A DNA stretch of 9,826 bases from an uncultured Bacilli bacterium (lineage in GTDB: Bacteria; Bacillota_I; Bacilli_A; RF39; UBA660), in contig CAPHZB010000053.1 of assembly GCA_948629335.1 (NCBI GenBank), forward strand, positions 1 to 9,826, read 5' to 3'. The notes beneath the pieces were generated by a model. That model was not told the DNA's origin. It saw only the letters and a list, made by a program, of their open reading frames with translations, and made no database searches. Of the stretch, positions 4,359 to 9,826 are shown piece by piece (position 1 is the stretch's first letter; every line of letters starts with the position of its first letter). The position numbers and the translations under genes were made by a program.

Positions 4359-5779
4359 TTTAAAACACCTGCTTCCTTTAAGACATTTATCATTGTCTTT
4401 TTCAGTGCTTTTGAAGATATGGTTGCTCCACTTATCGTATCTACATCTTCAATATTTTCTTGTTTTTTTAATAATGTATCTATATAGTTGGCATCAAGAA
4501 CCATTTGATAGTAAGCATCTGTTTCATGTTCCTCTAACACTTTAAAAGAAAGAACAACTCCATTTTCTAACACAAGTTCTGATGTAATTAAGCCCCCATT
4601 TCCTTTTTGGGTAACGACATAAGTTGTCTTATTTTGATTTTCTTCCTTACTTACAATCGAAAAATTACTGTCACCCTCTTCTGTTTTTGTGTACTTCTTT
4701 ACCACCTGTTGTACTAAGAAAATGGAAAAGAGTAGACACCCTAAAAGAGGCAGAGCCATTTTCTTACTTGCATTTCCCCTTGAAGAACCAATTTTATCTA
4801 GTATAGGAACAAATAAATTCATCGTTAAGATACTAGTAAGTACCCCTTCAGGAAGGGGGGATAAATACCTGAAAGCAACGGTTAATATTCCAAGTAAAAT
4901 AGCATATAACACTTGCCCAATCGAAGTAATGGGACTTGTAACAGGATCTGTTGCCATAAAGACTGCTCCAAAAAATAGCCCTCCACTCAAAATTTGAAAC
5001 ATAGGATACCAGAGCCCAACTCCACTATATTTTCCAATTACAAAGGTTAATAAGAAAACGGTTCCAATATAAAAGACTGGGATTTTCCACTTAATTACAC
5101 GTTTGTAGCTTAAGAAAAAGAAAGCAAGAAGGGAAAGAACAGCACTCGTTTCTCCAAGCGCACCTGGAATAGTTCCAAAGAAAAAGTCAAGAAGTGTTCC
5201 ATAAGGTTTCACTAAGGTAGAATAGCTTCCAATCCCTTCTACTAATGATACGTTGGAAAGTGGTGTTGCACGACTGACTGCATGAAATTCTTCTGTGTTT
5301 AAGTAGCCTCCCATCTTGTCAATTTGTGCCCCATAAAACGTAATTAAAAATAAACATCCAATTAGGGCTGGATTAAATAGATTATAACCAAATCCTCCAT
5401 ATAACATTTTCCCTAAAATAGAGGCAATAAAGCTTGCTACTACCATTAAAATAAGTGGTGTATTGTAGGGAACAATTAAACTTAAAATAAGCCCTGGAAA
5501 AATCCAAAACGAATTTTTCATTTCTTTTTTTGTTTCTTCTTTTGTTTTTCTTCGTAATATTCGAATAAAAGTATATTCACTTATGTAGGAGGTAAAAACA
5601 CTTACAAAGACTAAGAGAAGTGGATAAAATAAGCCATAAACAGTTGCATACCCTTCTATAAAAGGAGATATTCCATTTTTATAAAAACCAAATAAAAGAA
5701 TAGGTACTAGGGCAAGAAAAAGATTTTTCATCATTTTTGCTGTTGTATTTTCATAACGAATAAATGGTCCTGTTTTCAT
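4355..5779 (-). CDS. rnfD-rnfG: RnfD-RnfG fusion protein
   Basis: This single 474-aa frame carries two Rnf subunits. Residues 1-335 are RnfD, a multi-helix membrane protein with GGFGYNLFNPALIG (128-141) and SRATP, where T172 is the expected covalent FMN site, and ATDPVTSPIT (276-285). After a short basic linker a new membrane helix (about 342-361) begins the RnfG part, an extracytoplasmic FMN-binding domain ending with DTISGATISS, T453 being the expected second FMN threonine. In most bacteria these are two genes; here the RnfG portion is about 135 residues rather than roughly 190-200. No ribosome site precedes the internal M341 at useful distance, so separate translation of RnfG is unlikely. 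The ATG at 5779 has GGAGAG upstream and overlaps the rnfC stop (ATGA). Confidence 0.93.
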   Translation of the reverse strand: MKTGPFIRYENTTAKMMKNLFLALVPILLFGFYKNGISPFIEGYATVYGLFYPLLLVFVSVFTSYISEYTFIRILRRKTKEETKKEMKNSFWIFPGLILSLIVPYNTPLILMVVASFIASILGKMLYGGFGYNLFNPALIGCLFLITFYGAQIDKMGGYLNTEEFHAVSRATPLSNVSLVEGIGSYSTLVKPYGTLLDFFFGTIPGALGETSAVLSLLAFFFLSYKRVIKWKIPVFYIGTVFLLTFVIGKYSGVGLWYPMFQILSGGLFFGAVFMATDPVTSPITSIGQVLYAILLGILTVAFRYLSPLPEGVLTSILTMNLFVPILDKIGSSRGNASKKMALPLLGCLLFSIFLVQQVVKKYTKTEEGDSNFSIVSKEENQNKTTYVVTQKGNGGLITSELVLENGVVLSFKVLEEHETDAYYQMVLDANYIDTLLKKQENIEDVDTISGATISSKALKKTMINVLKEAGVLK

Positions 5780-6993
5780 TTTTTCTCTCCTTTCACTATT
5801 TTTTTTGCTTCTATCACTGCGTTTCTTACTAAAATTTTGGCTGGACAAATATAAGAACAAATACCACATTCAATACAAGCTTCTGGATTCAGCCTCTGAA
5901 GGGCTTTTTTATTGTTTCTGTTTTCATAAATCAAAATAGGTGATATTTTACTTGGACAATTTTCTGTACATTTTCCACATTTTATGCAGGAAGTTTCTTC
6001 TATAGCTTTTGAAGGAAGAGCTAAAACAGCAGTTGTAACAGGAAGAATTACATCGTTTTCTAAATCAAGTTTTCTTCCCATCATTGGTCCTCCAAGAATA
6101 AGTGTACTATCTGGAAGTACTCCTCCTATTTTTTCTAAAATGGTACTTATTTTCGTTCCTATTTTTACATGTACATTACAAGGATTTTTCATATTTTCAC
6201 CAGAAAAAGTAACAATACGATCTATTTGTGGTTTTTGACAAAATAAAGCTTCACTTATTGCATAAATAGTAGATATATTACTTACAACAATTCCTTTTTC
6301 GATGGGAAGTTTTTTATAATCCATATGTTTTAGATAACGAACTAAGGATTTTTCCCAACCCATTGGATATAAGTTAGGTACTTCTATAACCCGTATTTTT
6401 GGATATTCAGAAGCACGTGTTAATAATTTTTCTTTTAATAAAGGGCTTTTTGCTTTTATAGCAATCATACATTCTTTGATATCAAATGTATGCATTAAAA
6501 TGGAAATTGCCTCTAAAATCTCATTTGTATATTTTAATGTACACACATAGTCAGATGTAATGTATGGTTCACAAGCAACTGCATTTACAATCAATGTATT
6601 TATTTTTTCCTCTGTACTATATTTGATATAGGCAGGAAAACCTGCTCCTCCCATACCACAAATACCTGCTTCTTTTAATAAGGAAATGAGTTCCTCTTTT
6701 TTGTATTCTTTTTTTATTTCTTCTTTTTTATATTCGACTATTTCCCCATTATTTTGAATTTGAATATATGTCTTATTTTCTGGAATAAAAACAGTTCCAC
6801 TAATCGATGCAAGAATAGGTAAATCATACTTCGTGTAGCGACCTAAAACATCTCCTTCATGCACCTGATTTTCCGTTGTTACAAAAATGACATCATCATT
6901 CGTAATAGGAAGATAAACATCTGTTGGTTGCAAATCACTTGCAAAACACTGCATACTCATTTCTTTTTTCTTTTTTAAAGAGACACCTATCAT
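5776..6993 (-). CDS. rnfC: RnfC, NADH/FMN-binding subunit of the Rnf complex
   Basis: This 405-aa peripheral subunit on the cytoplasmic face passes electrons to NAD+. The N-terminal barrel/biotinyl-like part holds LASISGTVFIPE; a lysine/glutamate-rich stretch (87-101) leads to ICGMGGAGFP (111-120), the nucleotide/FMN loop, and NAVACEPYITSD (137-148). GGPMMG (301-306) follows, then two 4Fe-4S motifs, C336-x2-C-x2-C-x3-CP and C373-x2-C-x2-C-x3-CP. All key residues are present. It is first in the operon. I chose the ATG at 6993 (MIGVSLK) because AGGTGA lies 7 bases upstream and a good promoter lies just before; the frame is open to 7125, but that extension would run through the promoter and resembles no RnfC N terminus I know. 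Confidence 0.93.
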   Translation of the reverse strand: MIGVSLKKKKEMSMQCFASDLQPTDVYLPITNDDVIFVTTENQVHEGDVLGRYTKYDLPILASISGTVFIPENKTYIQIQNNGEIVEYKKEEIKKEYKKEELISLLKEAGICGMGGAGFPAYIKYSTEEKINTLIVNAVACEPYITSDYVCTLKYTNEILEAISILMHTFDIKECMIAIKAKSPLLKEKLLTRASEYPKIRVIEVPNLYPMGWEKSLVRYLKHMDYKKLPIEKGIVVSNISTIYAISEALFCQKPQIDRIVTFSGENMKNPCNVHVKIGTKISTILEKIGGVLPDSTLILGGPMMGRKLDLENDVILPVTTAVLALPSKAIEETSCIKCGKCTENCPSKISPILIYENRNNKKALQRLNPEACIECGICSYICPAKILVRNAVIEAKKIVKGEKK

Positions 6994-7012
6994 TTTGTTA
7001 TCACCTAAAGCT

Positions 7013-7042
7013 ATTATACTATCTAAAAAGAAAAAAAAGCAA
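7013..7042 (-). promoter_or_regulatory. Promoter of the rnf operon
   Basis: On the minus strand TTGCTT (7042-7037), an 18-bp spacer and TATAAT (7018-7013). The predicted start near 7006 leaves a leader of only about 13 nt, with the AGGTGA ribosome site at its very 5' end. Confidence 0.55.
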
Positions 7043-7062
7043 GTAGAATGCTCATTTGACTT
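7041..7062. repeat. Quasi-palindrome flanked by T-tracts, upstream of rnfC
   Basis: AAGT-ag-AATG-ct-CATT-tg-ACTT reads nearly the same on both strands and has a T-run on each side (plus strand from 7064, minus strand 7038-7031). It could be a small bidirectional terminator or an operator touching the -35 of the rnf promoter. The hairpin loop would be very tight, so a protein-binding site is also plausible. Confidence 0.4.
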
Positions 7063-7163
7063 CTTTTTTGAAATGATTACGGAAAGATAATCTTCTTGTA
7101 AGTATTGTTCTCCATACTTTTCCATACTTCATAATCGATACAATTGAATAGTAAAAACACTTA

Positions 7164-7190
7164 CAAAAAAAGATGATCTTTCACCATCTT
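7164..7190 (-). terminator. Terminator of the rpsP-khpA operon
   Basis: On the minus strand AAGATG (7190-7185) pairs with CATCTT (7175-7170) around a 9-nt loop and is followed by six T residues (7169-7164). It begins at the base after the khpA stop codon. Confidence 0.8.
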
Positions 7191-7433
7191 CTAGAATGTA
7201 TCAAAATGAATGTCCACTTTTTTTAAGTTATTTGCATAAGCAATTGATTTTGCGATGGTACGAATAGACGTTGCTATTTTTCCATCTTTACCAATCACTG
7301 CACCCATATCTCCTTCTTGAACAAGCACTTCAATAGTTAATTTTTCCTCATCATCAAATTCTTTCACAGAAACCATATCAGGTTCTGATACAATATTTTT
7401 TACTAAAAATTCGACCAAAGCAACAATATTCAT
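7191..7433 (-). CDS. khpA: KhpA, KH-domain RNA-binding protein
   Basis: This 80-aa cytoplasmic protein is a single KH domain. The RNA-binding GxxG loop is GKDG at residues 48-51 within GDMGAVIGKDGKIATSIRT, followed by the helix AKSIAYANNLKKVDIHFD. In Firmicutes KhpA (YlqC) partners with KhpB and binds many transcripts. Length is typical. It starts 2 bp after the rpsP stop; the AAGGA at the end of rpsP serves as ribosome site. The usual neighbours rimM, trmD and rplS do not follow; a terminator and the rnf operon do. Confidence 0.93.
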   Translation of the reverse strand: MNIVALVEFLVKNIVSEPDMVSVKEFDDEEKLTIEVLVQEGDMGAVIGKDGKIATSIRTIAKSIAYANNLKKVDIHFDTF

Positions 7434-7435
7434 TC

Positions 7436-7720
7436 TTATTTTCCTTCTTTTTTAGACATTTTCGCTTGATGTACTTTTTCTAAAATACCTTGGCTTTTTA
7501 ATAAATCTCTTACTGTATCCGTTGGTTCTGCACCATTCGCTAACCATTTCATAGCTTTTTCTTCATCAATTTTTACTTCAGCTGGTTCTGTAATTGGATT
7601 GTATGTTCCAACCGTTTCAATGATTCTTCCATCTCTTGGACTTCTTGAATCTGCAGCTACCACACGGTAAAATGGTCTTTTCTTTGTCCCCATTCTTTTT
7701 AATCTTAATTTAACTGCCAT
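7436..7720 (-). CDS. rpsP: 30S ribosomal protein S16
   Basis: This 94-aa small-subunit ribosomal protein starts with the family pattern MAVKLRLKRMGTKKRPFYR, followed by VVAADSRSPRDGRIIETVG and YNPITEP. It is full length and highly conserved, ending in a lysine-rich tail. The ATG at 7720 has GAGAGGA 7 bases upstream; the frame is open to 7792 but that extension would include the promoter. It is first gene of a two-gene operon with khpA. Confidence 0.97.
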   Translation of the reverse strand: MAVKLRLKRMGTKKRPFYRVVAADSRSPRDGRIIETVGTYNPITEPAEVKIDEEKAMKWLANGAEPTDTVRDLLKSQGILEKVHQAKMSKKEGK

Positions 7721-7748
7721 ATTTTTTCCTCTCTTTCTAACTGTATAC

Positions 7749-7777
7749 ACTATATCATGTTTATGCTTATGTGTCAA
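7749..7777 (-). promoter_or_regulatory. Promoter of rpsP-khpA
   Basis: On the minus strand TTGACA (7777-7772), a 17-bp spacer and TATAGT (7754-7749), nearly consensus as expected for a ribosomal protein gene. The leader would be about 20 nt. Further upstream CATGTA (7831-7836) and TACATG (7846-7851) form a small inverted repeat of unknown meaning. Confidence 0.8.
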
Positions 7778-8036
7778 CCTTTTTTGGTTCACACCATCAT
7801 TTATTTATGAATATTCTTTATTTCAATTTACATGTACTATAAAGATACATGATTCAAGACGAATTTCTATAAATTACTAATCATAAACTACGAAAATATT
7901 GGACTAAATTATATACAACTATACAAAAAAATGACTACTTGTAAAATAAAGGGATGTCTATATAAAAAGGGATTTCTGAAATATTTAGTAATATTCGTTA
8001 TTCTAATTTTGTTTCCAGATTTAAAGCAAAAAAATA

Positions 8037-8075
8037 GAGACTAAAAAACGCTTAGCAACTAAGGCAATAGCGTTT
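8037..8075 (-). terminator. Terminator downstream of the surface-protein gene
   Basis: On the minus strand AAACGCT (8075-8069) pairs with AGCGTTT (8052-8046), followed by further T residues to 8043. An inner CTTAG/CTAAG pairing (8051-8063) is an alternative fold. It lies about 180 bp after the stop codon of the surface-protein gene. The plus-strand reading has only a weak T-tract. Confidence 0.55.
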
Positions 8076-8098
8076 CTTTATCAAATAGAAATAGAGGC

Positions 8099-8118
8099 AA
8101 CGCTTAACATACCTAAGT
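8099..8118 (-). repeat. Partial duplicate of the terminator arm
   Basis: On the plus strand AACGCTTA (8099-8106) repeats AACGCTTA at 8047-8054, and each copy is followed within 4-6 bases by CTAAG. On the minus-strand RNA the upstream copy (TAAGCGTT) could pair with AAACGCT (8075-8069) and compete with terminator formation. Confidence 0.4.
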
Positions 8119-8252
8119 TCTACGTATCTCTTTTTTATTGTATGAGGGTCTTCCATCTATACACACTATATTAAATTTTTTATTTATAAAAAAATACTGT
8201 TTATTATAGAAATTTTTTTAGAAATTAAAATCTTAAAAAATCAGAGATTGTA

Positions 8253-9826
8253 TCAAGAATTCTCACTCCCCTTTAAAACATAAGGCGTCTTAGCTGTACC
8301 ATTTCCACCTGTAATTGCAAATTTATGGGATAAAGTAACAATTGGTCTTATATACACTCCTTTTGCATATTCTACACTTTTGGATGTATCGAAAGCATAG
8401 ATAGGCAATGTTCCCAAATCTCCACTTGACAAAACAATCCTTCCACCAAAGTAATTACCTGTTAAATCATTTGTCTGTTTCCCATTAACATGATAACGGG
8501 AAGCCAACCAATATGCACGCATCACGTTGCTATCAATCATTCGACTTGACGCCAAGCTTCCATATACAGATTGTACTAAGTCTGTATCTGTTACATAAAG
8601 TGTATCTCCCTTACCATAGGCTTCCCCAATAGGATTGCTTAACCCACTTGGAAATCCAGCTAATTCTTCCACTTGTCCATCAAATCCCATGGCCCTTGTC
8701 CTTACAATATACTTATTATCAGTATATTGTGAAGCAATTTTATTTAATGTACCTATTAATTTTTTAGAGCCTATTTCCCCCCTCAAATAAATTTGTTCAT
8801 TCGAAATAGAATTAGAAACTAAATCATAAGTACCATCCTCATTTACACGAATCACGCGCCATAGAGTGAGTTCACTAGGATTAATTGTCTGTATAGCGGG
8901 ACATTCCGTATTTGTGGCTGCAGTTCCCGTACACCCTGTCATATCACCTGTAATGATATATTCTGTTTTTGATGGAACCATCTGTACATATTGCCCAACT
9001 TGTAATGAAATAGAACTGTCTTCTTCCCCTGGTTTATCCTCTTTTTTCTCAAACCTGTTTTTTGAAACAGTAATCACTGGGCGAATTCCAAAAGATTGAT
9101 TAGATTCCATAATTGTATTTATGATATTACCACGATAACGAACTGTTAATGCTTTATACCCCTCAATACTATTAGGAACAATGACTGCTGTATCTGTCCA
9201 GTAACCCTCTATAATTTTTTGTCCTCCTTTTCCCAGATAGAGCTGATTATCCTTATAAGAACACCCGAATTCCGTTGAGGAACCAGTGCAATTAAACGTA
9301 TAATCAAAAAGCCATGCATACTTATTAGAGCCAGGCGTCTGTGTTTTAAGCCTCCAACCATCATAGGTATTTCCATTTCCATCAAAATAGTATTCTGAAA
9401 TTTCATTTTCTATATTATTGACGGCTGTCACACCCACATACTGCTTTTTAGAATTCCATTTCAAAGTATCATCCCTGTTTGCTCCCGTAATTTCTGCTAC
9501 TTCATCAGCACTTATTAACCTCGCTGTATTCTTAATAGACTCCTCCCATGTACTACTATCTACTTTTAATTGTTCTCCTACCTCTTTCATCGGTGGTTTT
9601 TCAGTCCATATTTCGTTAGTACTATTCCATGCTACACCTCCAGAGGTATTATGATCAAGTATCATTGTATAATTTGTTCCATCATCTTTATATGCATACC
9701 ATTTCATACAACCCTCTTTAATTAATGTTGGAGTTCCAAATTCATTCACATTTGCTTCTGCCTCTTCTTTAGTACATTTCTTACTTATATCTGTTGGATC
9801 TAAATAAACTTCTGCTAGATAGGTTT
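8253..9826 (-). CDS. Secreted/surface protein with two related modules, N terminus missing
   Basis: 523 residues are visible; the frame is open to the window edge, so the start and any signal or prepilin-like leader lie outside. An in-frame GTG at 9749 is internal (residue 26), as the frame reads on upstream. Module one (about 1-260) contains GCMKWYAY, MILDHNTSGGVAW, ARLISADEVAEITG, YAWLFDYTFNC, GYWT and ends FGIRPVITVSK. A charged linker with KKEDKPGEEDSS follows. Module two (about 275-523) has LWRVIRVNEDGTYDLVS, AYWLAS and YIRPIVTLSH, ending GGNGTAKTPYVLKG. Both share the order WR/YW..RP[IV][IV]T[LV]S, suggesting duplication of one fold. I recognise the style from secreted and pseudopilin-like proteins of gut Firmicutes, without a known function. 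Paired cysteines (NC..GC, GC..EC) fit disulfides outside the cell. Confidence 0.8.
   Translation of the reverse strand, partial: TYLAEVYLDPTDISKKCTKEEAEANVNEFGTPTLIKEGCMKWYAYKDDGTNYTMILDHNTSGGVAWNSTNEIWTEKPPMKEVGEQLKVDSSTWEESIKNTARLISADEVAEITGANRDDTLKWNSKKQYVGVTAVNNIENEISEYYFDGNGNTYDGWRLKTQTPGSNKYAWLFDYTFNCTGSSTEFGCSYKDNQLYLGKGGQKIIEGYWTDTAVIVPNSIEGYKALTVRYRGNIINTIMESNQSFGIRPVITVSKNRFEKKEDKPGEEDSSISLQVGQYVQMVPSKTEYIITGDMTGCTGTAATNTECPAIQTINPSELTLWRVIRVNEDGTYDLVSNSISNEQIYLRGEIGSKKLIGTLNKIASQYTDNKYIVRTRAMGFDGQVEELAGFPSGLSNPIGEAYGKGDTLYVTDTDLVQSVYGSLASSRMIDSNVMRAYWLASRYHVNGKQTNDLTGNYFGGRIVLSSGDLGTLPIYAFDTSKSVEYAKGVYIRPIVTLSHKFAITGGNGTAKTPYVLKGSENS

Larger units (their letters stand above)
7793..8252. 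other. Gene-free AT-rich spacer
   Basis: I see no supportable gene on either strand in this stretch between rpsP and the surface-protein gene. It contains the terminator at 8037-8075, a partial duplicate of its arm at 8099-8118 and several A/T runs. The longest open frame I noticed (minus, 8156-8052, 34 codons) has no ribosome site. Confidence 0.6.

Noticed and set aside
6994..7125. A 44-residue N-terminal extension of RnfC in the same frame
   Set aside because: It would run through the TATAAT promoter and the quasi-palindrome, does not resemble an RnfC N terminus, and the ATG at 6993 has a better ribosome site.
8052..8156. Minus-strand 34-codon ORF in the spacer
   Set aside because: It has no ribosome binding site, overlaps the terminator hairpin and has an unremarkable basic, tyrosine-rich composition.
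9747..9749. GTG as the start codon of the surface-protein gene
   Set aside because: The frame continues open and coding-like through the window edge (TYLAEVYLDPTDISKKC is encoded upstream), so this GTG is an internal valine.
1..9826. CRISPR arrays, tRNA or rRNA genes
   Set aside because: I saw no regularly spaced repeats, cloverleaf-like sequences or rRNA motifs on either strand.

Overview
The window looks like a chromosome segment of a low-GC Firmicute, probably an uncultured gut Bacilli/Erysipelotrichia-like lineage. The evidence is AT-rich sequence (about one third GC by eye), strong AGGAGG-type ribosome binding sites, TTGACA/TATAAT promoters, TGA used as a normal stop, and a secreted-protein style known to me from such gut genomes. 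The lineage is an inference; no rRNA or tRNA is present to fix it.

Left end (1-2019), mobile DNA. Bases 1-50 on the minus strand read as the 5' end of a group IIC intron (GUGUG start), placed directly after a 12-bp terminator hairpin, the usual insertion site of this class. Next comes an IS110-group insertion sequence (about 210-1859, plus strand): a DEDD transposase preceded by its own promoter and a roughly 200-nt RNA whose 5' and 3' ends pair perfectly. This is a good bridge RNA candidate. Short identities between this RNA and both element ends meet at an ACATA sequence present once at each end, which gives a testable boundary call.

Centre (2020-7042), minus strand. A complete Rnf operon (ion-pumping ferredoxin:NAD+ oxidoreductase) runs rnfC - rnfD/rnfG (one fused gene) - small ORF (29 aa) - rnfE - rnfA - small ORF (36 aa) - rnfB, almost every junction overlapping as ATGA. 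Three points are unusual: RnfD and RnfG are one polypeptide; RnfB is cut down to its membrane anchor and first Fe-S domain, without the ferredoxin domains; and two tiny single-helix membrane ORFs fit exactly between the larger genes, one carrying a CxxCxxC motif directly before the short rnfB. Downstream lies a 186-aa gene of unknown function with its own promoter and leader hairpin.

Right part (7164-9826), minus strand. rpsP and khpA form a short operon with a near-consensus promoter and a terminator touching the khpA stop codon. A 530-bp AT-rich gap with no credible gene follows; it contains an intrinsic terminator with a partial duplicate of one arm. The last gene is an incomplete secreted or surface protein made of two related modules; its N terminus lies beyond the window.

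Together, the Rnf operon couples ferredoxin oxidation to NAD+ reduction and ion export at the membrane, while rpsP/khpA are housekeeping genes. The insertion sequence and intron have accumulated in the terminator-rich zone downstream of these genes.
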